The position numbers and the translations under genes are program-made. Below are positions 24,895 through 34,454 of a DNA stretch of 64,000 nucleotides, one piece after another (position 1 is the first letter of the stretch; every line of letters starts with the position of its first letter). The stretch comes from Ruminococcus sp. GTDB lineage: Bacteria; Bacillota; Clostridia; Oscillospirales; Ruminococcaceae. The notes under the pieces were generated by a model. The model searched no databases. It was given only the letters and a program-made list of their open reading frames with translations, and was not told the origin of the DNA. Location: contig JAJQGO010000013.1 of the NCBI GenBank assembly GCA_021200415.1, forward strand, positions 246,886 to 310,885, read 5' to 3'.

Positions 24895-26151
24895 TCAGAC
24901 ACGCTTTATATTTCCGCCAAGACTGCGAACTGCATCCTCAATTTTCTCGTACCCTCTGTCAATATGAGAAATGCCGCCGATTTCCGTTTTGCCGTCAGCC
25001 GTAAGAGCTGCCGCAACCATAGCCGCGCCGCCCCTCAGATCAGTTGCTTCGACATTTGCGCCGTAGAGCCTTTCAACTCCCTTGACTACGGCTGTTTTCC
25101 CGAGAACCTGTATATCCGCTCCCATTTTCACAAGAGCGTCCGTATGACGATAGCGGCAGTCGAAAATATTTTCTTCAAATATACTTGTGCCGTCCGCAGT
25201 CACAAGTGCCGCCATAAGCAGCGCCTGTGCGTCTGTGGGGAATCCCGGGTGAGGCATGGTTCGTATGCGTTCGTTCACAGCTTTCAGCCTTGAGCCGCTT
25301 CTCAAAAAGATTTTATCCCTTGACGCGTAAATACTGCAGCCTGTCTGTTCGAGGACTGATATAAACGGCTCCATTGCGGCAGCACAGGCATTTTTTAAAA
25401 TTATCTCGCCTCTTGTGGCTGCCGTCATGGAAAGATACGTTGCTCCGGCAATTCTGTCGGGCATTATGCTGTATTCGCAGCCGTGCAGCCCTTCCCTGCC
25501 CCTGATTACAATTCTGCTCTCCCCGTCACCTGAAATCTCAGCTCCGCAGGCACGCAGAAATCCGCATAGATCGCATATCTCAGGCTCTCTGGCAGCATTA
25601 TTTATAACCGTTTCGCCGTCGGCGGTGACTGCGCAAAGAATGATATTTTCAGTTGCACCCACAGAGGGAAACGGCAGGGAGATTCTCGCTCCATGCGCCC
25701 TTTCGGGAATACGGCAGATTATTTTGCCGTAGCTTTCCCTGATGTCGGCACCCATTTTTCTGAGAGCCGTCAGATGCATATCAATGGGCCGCGGGCCAAG
25801 CTCACAGCCTCCCGGACAGCATACGGTGCATTCACCTGTTCTGCCAAGCATAGCTCCGAGAAAAATTATGGATGAGCGCATTTCCCTCATAAGCTCTTCG
25901 GGAATAGCAGTTTCACTTATATTTTCAGATGAAATTACTACGCATTCGTCGGAAAACAGACATCTGCATCCAACGCAGTTAAGTATTCTTGAAGCCGCAT
26001 ATATGTCGGTCAGCTTCGGACAATTTTTTAATGTACAGTCCTCTCCGCACAGCAGAGCAGCCGCCATAATCGGCAGCGCGCTGTTTTTGCTCCCCTGTAG
26101 GGAAAGCTCGCCGCGCAGACGCTGTCCTCCCGTAACAACTAATTTCTGCAT
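24895..26151 (-). CDS. murA: UDP-GlcNAc 1-carboxyvinyltransferase MurA
   Basis: A 418-residue cytoplasmic enzyme that transfers enolpyruvate to UDP-GlcNAc, the first committed step of peptidoglycan synthesis and the target of fosfomycin. The active-site loop reads PGGCELGPRPIDMH with Cys116, so fosfomycin sensitivity is expected at this residue. LQGSKNSALPIMAA near the start and FPTDAQALLMAAL near residue 300 are further family motifs. It sits between murG and ftsQ. Firmicutes often have two murA paralogues; only this one is in the window. Confidence 0.95.
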   Translation of the reverse strand: MQKLVVTGGQRLRGELSLQGSKNSALPIMAAALLCGEDCTLKNCPKLTDIYAASRILNCVGCRCLFSDECVVISSENISETAIPEELMREMRSSIIFLGAMLGRTGECTVCCPGGCELGPRPIDMHLTALRKMGADIRESYGKIICRIPERAHGARISLPFPSVGATENIILCAVTADGETVINNAAREPEICDLCGFLRACGAEISGDGESRIVIRGREGLHGCEYSIMPDRIAGATYLSMTAATRGEIILKNACAAAMEPFISVLEQTGCSIYASRDKIFLRSGSRLKAVNERIRTMPHPGFPTDAQALLMAALVTADGTSIFEENIFDCRYRHTDALVKMGADIQVLGKTAVVKGVERLYGANVEATDLRGGAAMVAAALTADGKTEIGGISHIDRGYEKIEDAVRSLGGNIKRV

Positions 26152-26202
26152 TATACCACCTCACAGCGTTTTTTCTATAGTATGCTGTGAGATTTTTTTC
26201 TG

Positions 26203-27345
26203 TTACCCTGTTTCTTTAAGGGATTCCGCGTAAAGCTTATCGATTACATCCAGAATACGCTTCGGCGTATCGTTCAGGTGAAGCTGCGCTGCGCTGCATG
26301 ACATCAGCTCAAGCTTATCTCTGTCGTGATACAGCTCCTCCACAGCGGCGATTACCTTTTCATTCGTAACGTCCTTCTGCTCCATTACAACAGCTGCCCC
26401 CGCCTTGCCGAGAACCATTGCGTTGTGATATTGATGATTGCCTGCAACCACAGGCGATGGAATCAGAATCGAAGCTCTTCCGGCAGCCTGAAGCTCCGCA
26501 AGTGTTGAAGCTCCCGACCGGCAGATTACAAGATCCGCGGCGGCAAGGCAGACATCCATATCGTTTATGTACTCGGTTATCCTCAGACGACTGCTTTTCA
26601 GGGGGATTCCCGATGTCGCCATTTCTGCCGGAAATGTGTCCTTTCCCATTCCGCCGTAGCCGTGAATGTGATTGATGTCAAGTCCTTTTTTGGTATGCCA
26701 TTTTATCACTTCCGCCATTGTTTCGTTTATGCAGCCTGCGCCAAGACTTCCGCCAAAGGACAGAATCGTGAAGCTGTCATCAAATCCAAGACGTCTGCGA
26801 GCCTCCGGTTTGCTGATTTTCGTAATGCCGCTTCTTACGGGAAGTCCTGTAACGCTGTATTCAAACTTATCCTTTTCCATGAAATCCAACGCTTCGATTA
26901 CCGTCAGCATAACGTGATCCACTTCCTTCGCAAGAAGCTTATTCGTTACGCCGGGGTAGGCGTTCTGCTCATGAATGGCCGTTTTAACTCCCATTCTTGC
27001 CGCTTTGCGGATTACAGGACCTGCCGCGTATCCGCCCGTGCCAATGGCAATATCGGGGTTGAAGCTCTTCACAATTTCCTTTGCTCTGCTGCCTGACGTG
27101 GCAAGATAGGATACCGCCTTTATATTTCTCCCGATATTTTTCAGGGACAATCTCCGCTGAAAGCCCGCAACCTTAATTGTTTCAAGCTTATATCCTGCCT
27201 GCGGAACGAGCTTTGCCTCCATTCCGTTGGGGGTTCCGGCAAAAAGGAATTCCGCATCGGGATATTTTGTTTTGATTATATCGGCGATAGCAAGTGCAGG
27301 ATTTATATGTCCTCCTGTTCCGCCGCAAGCCATTAATACTCTCAC
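26203..27345 (-). CDS. murG: UDP-GlcNAc transferase MurG
   Basis: A 380-residue peripheral membrane glycosyltransferase of family GT28 that adds GlcNAc to lipid I to form lipid II. The start is GTG, seven bases after AAAGGAG. The N-domain loop GGTGGHINPALA is at residues 8-19, followed by HEQNAYPGVTNK; the second Rossmann half has FGGSLGAGCIN and CRSGASTLAELQAAGRASILIP, which binds UDP-GlcNAc. It lies 12 bases after ftsW. Confidence 0.96.
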   Translation of the reverse strand: MRVLMACGGTGGHINPALAIADIIKTKYPDAEFLFAGTPNGMEAKLVPQAGYKLETIKVAGFQRRLSLKNIGRNIKAVSYLATSGSRAKEIVKSFNPDIAIGTGGYAAGPVIRKAARMGVKTAIHEQNAYPGVTNKLLAKEVDHVMLTVIEALDFMEKDKFEYSVTGLPVRSGITKISKPEARRRLGFDDSFTILSFGGSLGAGCINETMAEVIKWHTKKGLDINHIHGYGGMGKDTFPAEMATSGIPLKSSRLRITEYINDMDVCLAAADLVICRSGASTLAELQAAGRASILIPSPVVAGNHQYHNAMVLGKAGAAVVMEQKDVTNEKVIAAVEELYHDRDKLELMSCSAAQLHLNDTPKRILDVIDKLYAESLKETG

Positions 27346-27357
27346 GCAAATACTCCT

Positions 27358-28644
27358 TTAAGATATTTTCGGCTCTTCAATATCGTCGTCGTCCTCAACC
27401 TCTTTAGTATCGGGCTGAGGTGGCGGAGGTGCTTCGGGATAATATCGCTGCTGAGATATATTCAGCATGATTCCCATTTCCGCCAGCTGCATTATAAGAG
27501 CTGTACCTCCGTAGCTGAAAAACGGCAGGCTGATTCCCGTATTCGGCACAAGATTGCTTACTACGGCTAAATTCAAAACAGTCTGGATACCTATCTGTGT
27601 GGTGATTCCGACTGCAATAAGCATACCGAATCTGTCCTTGGCACGTGCAGCAATAGAGTATCCCTCAATGACAAGCAGAAGAAATACGATGATTATTGCC
27701 AATGCTCCGACAAATCCAAGCTCCTCGCATACAATAGGGAAAACGAAGTCGTTTTTTGTTTCCGGAAGATAGAGATATTTCTGTCTTGAATTGCCAAGCC
27801 CAAGGCCGAATAAGCCGCCCGAACCAATGGCAATCAGCGAATTTGCCGTCTGCCACGTATCATCAAGCATATCGGCAAAGGGATCAAGCCATGACGTTAT
27901 ACGTGTCGCAACATAACTGCCCTCGACGTTTGCCAGCCAATATATATAACCCACGCCAATAATAATTACAGCAACAGCAAGAGCAAAAAACTGCTTTCTG
28001 TTAGCTCCTCCGCAGAGAATCATTGAAATTGCGATAACTCCGATGAGTATTGTTCCGGAAAGATGGGGTTCAAAAACAAGCAAAACAAGGTACACAGCCA
28101 TCAGGCAAGCATACTTAAAGATTCCTGTCCCGAATTTATCCATCTTCTGACCGTCTCTTTCCATGCTGTATGCAAAGTATATGATCAGCGTCAGCTTTGC
28201 GACCTCCGAGGGCTGGAAATTGATAGGCCCGATAACAAGCCATCTCGTTGCTCCCATATCGCCGCCTTCGTCAGAACCCATGAACAGTACAAGAACAAGA
28301 AACAATACTCCGACAAAATAAAGAAGTCCTGCAATGTTGAACTTTTTTATCAGCGGAAGCTTGATATTTTTAAAGTTGTGGTAATCCATTTTCATAAAGA
28401 AAATCATTGCCACAAAACCGATTGCCGCATTGATAAGCTGATTTTTCGCGTAGTAAAGACCGTCCCCGTCATGCTCGCTGTATGCCCACGCATAGCTCGC
28501 GGACGACATCATTACAAGTCCAACGACAAGCAAAATCATTACATAGGCAAAAAAGGAAAGACTTATATCGCCGTTTCTTTTATCGCCGAGGAAAACTCTT
28601 GCAAGTCCGCCCGACGAGCTTTTTTTTCTGGAACTTTTCGCCAT
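27358..28644 (-). CDS. ftsW: SEDS lipid II polymerase FtsW
   Basis: A 428-residue SEDS glycosyltransferase with about ten membrane helices that polymerises lipid II at the septum with its partner class B PBP. The N-terminus is cytoplasmic and basic (SSRKKSSSG). The large loop includes GSDEGGDMGATRWLVIG and the catalytic-region LPETKNDFVFPIVCEELGF; the last helices carry GISLPFFSYGGTALI. The C-terminus is a short Pro-rich then acidic cytoplasmic tail (EVEDDDDIEEP). It lies between mraY and murG. Position in the dcw cluster favours FtsW over RodA. Confidence 0.93.
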   Translation of the reverse strand: MAKSSRKKSSSGGLARVFLGDKRNGDISLSFFAYVMILLVVGLVMMSSASYAWAYSEHDGDGLYYAKNQLINAAIGFVAMIFFMKMDYHNFKNIKLPLIKKFNIAGLLYFVGVLFLVLVLFMGSDEGGDMGATRWLVIGPINFQPSEVAKLTLIIYFAYSMERDGQKMDKFGTGIFKYACLMAVYLVLLVFEPHLSGTILIGVIAISMILCGGANRKQFFALAVAVIIIGVGYIYWLANVEGSYVATRITSWLDPFADMLDDTWQTANSLIAIGSGGLFGLGLGNSRQKYLYLPETKNDFVFPIVCEELGFVGALAIIIVFLLLVIEGYSIAARAKDRFGMLIAVGITTQIGIQTVLNLAVVSNLVPNTGISLPFFSYGGTALIMQLAEMGIMLNISQQRYYPEAPPPPQPDTKEVEDDDDIEEPKIS

Positions 28645-28661
28645 TTTTACCTCCCGTATGC

Positions 28662-29711
28662 TCAGATGAACAATGTAATTATTCCCAGCACACCAAAAAT
28701 AATGCCGACAATTGAAAATGTGATTACAATTTTATATTCGCTGAATCCACTCATTTCAAAATGGTGATGAATAGGCGTCATTTTAAATATGCGCTTTCCC
28801 TGATGAGCTTCTCCCGTAGCTTTGAAATGCTTTCTTGCGGTGTACTTGAAATACGAAACCTGAATCACAACGGACAGAGCCTCGCAGATATACACAATCG
28901 AAACAAGAATGAGAAGAAGATGCTTGTGAAGCGCAAGTCCCACAGAGGTCACTGCTGCTCCGAGGAACATTGAACCTGTATCACCCATGAAGCACTTTGC
29001 GGGATTGAAATTCCAGATGAGAAATCCAAGGCAGCCGCCTGCAACAGCCATCGTGAAAAGTGATATTTCATTTTCATTGAGAATCGAACAGGCAACAGTG
29101 TAGACAAGCATTGCGACAAATGTTACCATGCCGCACAGGCCGTCAACGCCGTCAGTAAGATTAACTGCGTTGGTCAGATAAATTATCACGGGAATCATAA
29201 TTATATAATAGAATATGCCTGCGTCAAAGCTGAAGAAGCCGAGGTCGATAACCGTGGAGGTATCGCCGAATTTATACATCGCAAAGAGGAATCCCACGGA
29301 AAATATAAGCTGCATAGCCATTTTCTGCTTCGGCGAAAGACCTGCGTTATTCTTGCGTGCAACCTTTATATAATCATCAATAAATCCGATAAGTCCAAAG
29401 AGTACAGAGAAAATTATACAGGTCAGAAACCTAAAAAAGGCGTTAAGATTTTCCTTGTCGGTTGCGTCAATGCCGCATCTCCACCTATACAGGCAATATC
29501 CGCATATTGCGGCAACAATGGTTGAAATGATAAACATAAATCCGCCCATTGTGGGAGTTCCCTGTTTTTTAGCGTGCCATTCGGGGCCGTCCTTTGTTTT
29601 AATCGGCTGACCGAATTTCAGCTTATGAAGAAACGGAACAAGGAAAAAACCCGATATTCCCGCTATTATAAGTGATAGAATAGAAACTGATATATTTATC
29701 CAAAACGGCAT
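28662..29711 (-). CDS. mraY: Phospho-MurNAc-pentapeptide transferase MraY
   Basis: A 349-residue, ten-helix membrane enzyme that loads phospho-MurNAc-pentapeptide onto undecaprenyl phosphate to give lipid I. Motifs visible: the GTPTMGG loop (about 51-57), the FIDDYIKVARKNNAGLSPKQK segment with the Asp pair, NAVNLTDGVDGL, and the C-terminal MTPIHHHFEMSG. It follows murE directly (56 bases), where many Firmicutes would have murF, and precedes ftsW, where many would have murD. Confidence 0.96.
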   Translation of the reverse strand: MPFWINISVSILSLIIAGISGFFLVPFLHKLKFGQPIKTKDGPEWHAKKQGTPTMGGFMFIISTIVAAICGYCLYRWRCGIDATDKENLNAFFRFLTCIIFSVLFGLIGFIDDYIKVARKNNAGLSPKQKMAMQLIFSVGFLFAMYKFGDTSTVIDLGFFSFDAGIFYYIIMIPVIIYLTNAVNLTDGVDGLCGMVTFVAMLVYTVACSILNENEISLFTMAVAGGCLGFLIWNFNPAKCFMGDTGSMFLGAAVTSVGLALHKHLLLILVSIVYICEALSVVIQVSYFKYTARKHFKATGEAHQGKRIFKMTPIHHHFEMSGFSEYKIVITFSIVGIIFGVLGIITLFI

Positions 29712-29767
29712 TATTATTCACTGCTCCCCAAATTTATTATGACAATATATACACAGCACGGTATTGC

Positions 29768-31201
29768 TTACAGTAGCTTCAGTCCATCCGCAACAACCTC
29801 ACGCTCATCAAAATGAATATGAACATTGTCCGCAAGTATCTGATAATCCTCGTGACCCTTTCCCGCAAGAACAATTATATCGCCCTTTTCGGCAGTTTTC
29901 AGCGCATGGTATATAGCCTCACGCCTGTCAGTCACAACATCATACGGAACCCTGCTGTCGCTAAGCCCCACAAGTATTTCACGAATAATTGCTTCGGGAT
30001 CTTCATTTCTCGGATTATCCGACGTCACTATGAGCTTATCCGCGTATTTTGCCGCTGCTGCCGCCATTTTCGGGCGTTTTGCGGCATCACGGTTGCCTCC
30101 GCAGCCAAAAAGACAGACAAGCCTTCCCTCTGTATATTCCTTAACGCTTCTGAGAATATTTTCTACCGCATCGGGAGTATGAGCGTAATCGCAGATAACC
30201 GTGAAATCACGATTTGTCGGGATTACCTCGCATCTGCCCTTGACACCGTTATACTCCTCAACGGCAGGGATAATCTTATCTATGGTAAGTCCTGATTTAA
30301 GGCAGACGCCGATTGCTGCGGTAACATTTGATACGTTAAACATACCCGGCATCTTCATTTTTATAAGATGGGATTTTCCGCCTGAGCAGAACCAAAAGCT
30401 TGTTGCGGAGGATTTGATTTTTATTCCGTCCGCATGAAAATCGGCGTTATCCTTTACGCTATAGGTTAGCTTTTCGCAGGAAATTTCATTATACAATCTC
30501 TGACCGTATTCGTCGTCAACATTGCATACAGCGCATCCGCATATATCGAAAAGCATTTTCTTCGCCTGATAATAATCCTCCATGTCCTTGTGATAGTCAA
30601 GGTGATCCTGCGTCAGATTTGTAAATACAGCTATATCAAAAAAAGATGAGCCGATTCTGTTCTGAACCAATCCGAAGGAGGAAACCTCCATAACCACATA
30701 TTGACAGCCTGCCTTTGCCATTTTGTCGAAAAGCTCCATAAGGTCGTAAACCATAGGAGTTGTGTTGTCCGTATGAACAACCTCATCGCCGATCTCATTC
30801 TGAATTGTACCCACAAGTCCGACCTTGAAGCCGTTTGCCGTCAGAATATGCTTTATAACATTTGTAATTGTTGTTTTTCCGTTAGTTCCCGTAACGCCGA
30901 TAAGCTTCATTTTGCGTTCGGGATGATCGAACCATTTCGCGCAAAGCTTTCCGTACAGGCGGCGTGAATTATCAGTGATTATCTGCCTGTCGCCCAATCC
31001 GAGATCATGCTCGCATACAACTGCCGCCGCGCCCTTTTCCAGCATCTCGGCAGCTGCACTATGACCGTCAAAGCTGCCGCCCTTAACGCAGACAAAAAGA
31101 CATCCCGGCTGCACCTTTTTTGTATTATCCGTAATGAAGCTTATTTCAATATCATCAAGCTTCGTTTCAGCATTGTTTTCAAGCAGCTCATATAATCTCA
31201 T
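29768..31201 (-). CDS. murE: UDP-MurNAc-tripeptide synthetase MurE (meso-DAP type)
   Basis: A 477-residue Mur ligase adding the third amino acid to UDP-MurNAc-L-Ala-D-Glu. The ATG at 31201 is chosen because GGAGG lies eight bases before it; an ATG five codons earlier overlaps that GGAGG. The ATP loop is GVTGTNGKTT near residue 110, the carbamylated Lys region follows in YYQAKKMLF, and DNPRNEDP near residue 400 is the signature of meso-diaminopimelate specificity rather than lysine. So the peptidoglycan is predicted to be of the DAP type. It sits between the PASTA PBP and mraY. Confidence 0.95.
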   Translation of the reverse strand: MRLYELLENNAETKLDDIEISFITDNTKKVQPGCLFVCVKGGSFDGHSAAAEMLEKGAAAVVCEHDLGLGDRQIITDNSRRLYGKLCAKWFDHPERKMKLIGVTGTNGKTTITNVIKHILTANGFKVGLVGTIQNEIGDEVVHTDNTTPMVYDLMELFDKMAKAGCQYVVMEVSSFGLVQNRIGSSFFDIAVFTNLTQDHLDYHKDMEDYYQAKKMLFDICGCAVCNVDDEYGQRLYNEISCEKLTYSVKDNADFHADGIKIKSSATSFWFCSGGKSHLIKMKMPGMFNVSNVTAAIGVCLKSGLTIDKIIPAVEEYNGVKGRCEVIPTNRDFTVICDYAHTPDAVENILRSVKEYTEGRLVCLFGCGGNRDAAKRPKMAAAAAKYADKLIVTSDNPRNEDPEAIIREILVGLSDSRVPYDVVTDRREAIYHALKTAEKGDIIVLAGKGHEDYQILADNVHIHFDEREVVADGLKLL

Positions 31202-31232
31202 AAATTCCGCCTCCATATCTTTTAAATCTCAG

Positions 31233-31263
31233 GCATTGCCCACAGGGATTTCTGTGGGAATGC
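31233..31263. other. Hairpin between the PASTA PBP and murE genes
   Basis: GCATT-G-CCCACAG (31233-31245) pairs with CTGTGGG-AATGC (31252-31263) around a six-base loop, with one bulged base. There is no T run, so it is not a standard terminator. It could be an RNA processing or stability element inside the dcw transcript. Confidence 0.5.
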
Positions 31264-31285
31264 GCTGCCGGTTTTATTATCAGAT

Positions 31286-33631
31286 TTAATCTGAATTTTC
31301 ATTTACAAGGAATTCAAGCTCAATTACAGTTCCCTTTGGAACAGAAGTTCCCGGATCAATTGACTGGCTGTTTACAACGGCGTCCGAACGGGAGGTTGAA
31401 GCGCCTGTCGCAACAAAGTTCAGTCCCAGATATGATATAGTATCGTTGGCTGTGCTTGCTGTCATTCCTCTCAAATCGGGAACCTCGGTATACTCCGTTT
31501 CGTAATTCTCCTCAGTGTAGAGATATACGCAGCCGTCCTGTGAAATTGAAGATCCTGTAATCGGCGACTGTGCGACAACCTCTGTGCCCTCGCCTATTAT
31601 ATCATACTCAACGCCCAGACCTTCAAGAGTTGCTTCCGCGTCGCTGAGTGAGCTTCCCTCAAGGAGTGGTATCTTCACATCGAGATTTTCTATTTCCTCA
31701 TCGGTGTATTCGGGTGAGAAGCCAAGATACGGCAGAACGTCCGTGAGAATATCTCGTGCCGTAGGAACGGCAACCTTGCTTCCGTAATAAGCAATTTCCT
31801 TGTTAGGCATATCAGCCATAACGAGAAGTATAATTTCGGGATCATCAGCAGGTGTGAAGCAGACATACGAAGCTGCATATTCCTGCTTGTCGTCATCGTC
31901 GCCTGTAAGACTGAGACGCTGGGATGTACCGGATTTTCCTCCGATTGAGTATCCCTTTATTGTAACATTTCCGCCGCCGTTATCGGTAACAACTCTTTCA
32001 AGAGCATCTCTCATCTTTGCGGACGTATCCTCTGAAATTACCTGACGTTTAACGGTTCTCTCATTATTGAGTACGACGTTTCCGTCCTCGTCAACAATTT
32101 TATCAACCACGTAGGGTTCAAGGAGATAGCCGCCGTTAATAACGGCGCAGTATGATGTTATCATTTCCATTGGTGTAACTGTATTGCCCTGTCCGAATGA
32201 GCATACGGCAAGGTCAACATTTGACATGGTATCAGCGTCATAGGAGATTCCGACGCTTTCGCCCGGAAGGTCGATTCCTGTTTTCTCGCTGAGTCCGAAC
32301 GCGTCAAAATAGTAGCAGAATGTTTCAATTCCGATTCTCTGACCAATCTGCATGAATGCAGGATTGCAGGAATTTGTAAGCGCCTCATAGAAATTCTGAG
32401 AGCCGTGACCTGACGTGTTATAACATTTTATAGGCTCGGTAGCTCCTGCAATATCCATTGAGCCGCTGCAATAGAAGCTGTCGTTTTCCAGATCTATGAG
32501 ATCCTCCTCAATTGCGGCAGCGCTTGTTATAACCTTGAAAACGGAGCCCGGCTCATATATTTCGGTAATGCACTTGTTTTTCCACTGAGCCTCCTGAGCC
32601 TCGGACAAGGCTGTTTTAGCCTCATCGCCCGTGAGCTGGGCAATTTCCGCCGCTTCGCTTTCATCGGCTATTTCATAGGGATTGTTCAGATCAAAGCTCG
32701 GGCAGGTTGCCATTGCGTAAATTGCGCCTGTTTTCGCGTTCATAAGAATTGCGCAGGCACGATTCTGCACCTCATACTCATCGACCATTTCCTGTAAATG
32801 CTTCTCAAGATAATACTGAAGCGTCATGTCGATTGTCAGATAAACGTCATCGCCGTTTTCGGCAGGATACGTCTTTGAATATTTATAGGGAAGCTCATCT
32901 CCGTTTGAATCCTTGGCGGAAATGGTTTTTCCGTCAACTCCCGAAAGATAGTCGTCATAATACGATTCTATACCGTAAATTCCTGTGCCGTCGGAGGTTG
33001 TAAAGCCGATAACTGCGGCTGCAAGATCATCCTGCGGATAATATCTTTTTGTATCCTCCTCAACACTGACGGAGTACAGACCATATTGATTGAAATACTC
33101 AAGAACCTCATCGGCTACAGGCTGTTCAACCTGATCCTGAAGGCTGACATACTTGCTTTCATCCTCCATTGCCGATGAAACCTTTTCCTCCGTTATTCCG
33201 AGAGTTTCAGCCAGAAAGGTAATTGCCGACTGCTTGAACGCCTCAGCCGATACAGGCAGCGCGTCAGTCTGCTCCCCGTTTTCATCATACTGGGGAGTAT
33301 ATGTACCCGCAAGCTTTTCGGCATTCTGACTGTCTATCTCCTCCTGAAGAGTTTCAAGATCGGATCTGAATAACGTGGGGTCGATATAGACCTTATATAC
33401 CGAAGCGCTCTTAGCTAAGGTCGTTCCGGTGGAATCGTAAATTGTACCCCTATGTGCCGAAATGGTTATCGAACCAAAGTGCATATCATTTGCCATTGCC
33501 TGATATTCATCATTCTGCAAAACAGAAATTCTGAAAAAATTCGCAATAACAATGCCAAATAAAACGCAGAAAACAAGCCCCATAACTATTTTTACCCTGA
33601 ATTTCATGGATTTGGACGGTACATTATTCAT
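31286..33631 (-). CDS. Class B PBP with two PASTA domains (FtsI/SpoVD type)
   Basis: A septal transpeptidase of about 781 residues. The exact start is uncertain: ATG 33631 has AAAGGA nine bases upstream; ATG 33637 is closer and a longer frame starts at 33667. One N-terminal membrane helix (about 12-35) is followed by the pedestal, the transpeptidase with SVFK near residue 363, SCN in TNSCNPAFM and KSG in GGKSGTSQRL, then two PASTA repeats (LLEGSSLSDAEATL and VPDLRGMTASTANDTI). It crosslinks septal peptidoglycan with FtsW. SpoVD and PBP2B paralogues share this layout; the dcw position suggests the division enzyme. Confidence 0.92.
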   Translation of the reverse strand: MNNVPSKSMKFRVKIVMGLVFCVLFGIVIANFFRISVLQNDEYQAMANDMHFGSITISAHRGTIYDSTGTTLAKSASVYKVYIDPTLFRSDLETLQEEIDSQNAEKLAGTYTPQYDENGEQTDALPVSAEAFKQSAITFLAETLGITEEKVSSAMEDESKYVSLQDQVEQPVADEVLEYFNQYGLYSVSVEEDTKRYYPQDDLAAAVIGFTTSDGTGIYGIESYYDDYLSGVDGKTISAKDSNGDELPYKYSKTYPAENGDDVYLTIDMTLQYYLEKHLQEMVDEYEVQNRACAILMNAKTGAIYAMATCPSFDLNNPYEIADESEAAEIAQLTGDEAKTALSEAQEAQWKNKCITEIYEPGSVFKVITSAAAIEEDLIDLENDSFYCSGSMDIAGATEPIKCYNTSGHGSQNFYEALTNSCNPAFMQIGQRIGIETFCYYFDAFGLSEKTGIDLPGESVGISYDADTMSNVDLAVCSFGQGNTVTPMEMITSYCAVINGGYLLEPYVVDKIVDEDGNVVLNNERTVKRQVISEDTSAKMRDALERVVTDNGGGNVTIKGYSIGGKSGTSQRLSLTGDDDDKQEYAASYVCFTPADDPEIILLVMADMPNKEIAYYGSKVAVPTARDILTDVLPYLGFSPEYTDEEIENLDVKIPLLEGSSLSDAEATLEGLGVEYDIIGEGTEVVAQSPITGSSISQDGCVYLYTEENYETEYTEVPDLRGMTASTANDTISYLGLNFVATGASTSRSDAVVNSQSIDPGTSVPKGTVIELEFLVNENSD

Positions 33632-33947
33632 CAGCATTTTTCCTTTCCATTCGACGTTTTCGAGCATTTATTCCATAAATAGAATAAGGCAGGGAACTTT
33701 ACGATACCCCGCCTGTGAATACCGATCCTTCCGGCATTCGATTCTTCTGATACGACGAAGAACGTGTGCTTGACGCACCGAAATTTTCACTCCGGACTTT
33801 TATTTATTTCCGCCGGAGTGAAAACCTCTATATTTCCGATCACTCGCTGTATCTCCTTGTCCTACTATTACTACGGCTGTATATATTTTCTGGTGCCGTT
33901 AGCTTCTTTCATTAACGGGATAGCTGTTATTTATATATATATTGTCG

Positions 33948-34454
33948 CTATCCTCTGAAATATTCCACACAGCGCTCGAAGAAGTTCTTTATCTTCGTCC
34001 CCAAGCCTTCATTCTGTTCGGGAATATTTACAACGTCGTCTGTCTGAATCTTAATGTACTCGATTTGTGATGAATCGATTTTCTGCATTCCAAGTACATT
34101 TTCTGCATAGTCCTCGACGTTTTTAGCAGTCACCTTGCTTTCAAGCTCAGATTGAAGTCTGACATTTTCCGCTTCTGCGAGGGTCAGGGCGTTATTCATA
34201 TCTGAAACCTTATTGTAAACAGTGTTTCTTCTGTCCAGAGAATAAATAACCGAACCCAGCAGAGCAGCTGCCAGAACAGACACCAGAATAATAGTAAATA
34301 CAGAACCGCTTTTGGCGTTATTCTGTCTCATAGTAATTTGCGGTTTCTTTTCAGGTGTATTTTGCCGGCCTCCGTGATTATCCGAATTATCAGCAGGCTC
34401 GGCTCTGTTATATGTTCCGTTCTTATAATAAAATGCCGAGTCATGTTCACCCAT
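33948..34454 (-). CDS. ftsL: FtsL-like division protein
   Basis: A 168-residue bitopic protein. The ATG at 34454 is chosen because AAAGGAG lies 11 bases upstream; a GTG four codons earlier has no room for a ribosome site. Residues 1-55 are cytoplasmic, hydrophilic and Asn/Pro-rich; one membrane helix follows (about 53-72, SVFTIILVSVLAAALLGSVIY), then a short coiled coil (NALTLAEAENVRLQSELES) and an extracellular tail with VLGMQKIDSSQIEYIKI. This is the FtsL/septum formation initiator plan. It overlaps the rsmH stop by eight bases, suggesting translational coupling. Confidence 0.8.
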   Translation of the reverse strand: MGEHDSAFYYKNGTYNRAEPADNSDNHGGRQNTPEKKPQITMRQNNAKSGSVFTIILVSVLAAALLGSVIYSLDRRNTVYNKVSDMNNALTLAEAENVRLQSELESKVTAKNVEDYAENVLGMQKIDSSQIEYIKIQTDDVVNIPEQNEGLGTKIKNFFERCVEYFRG

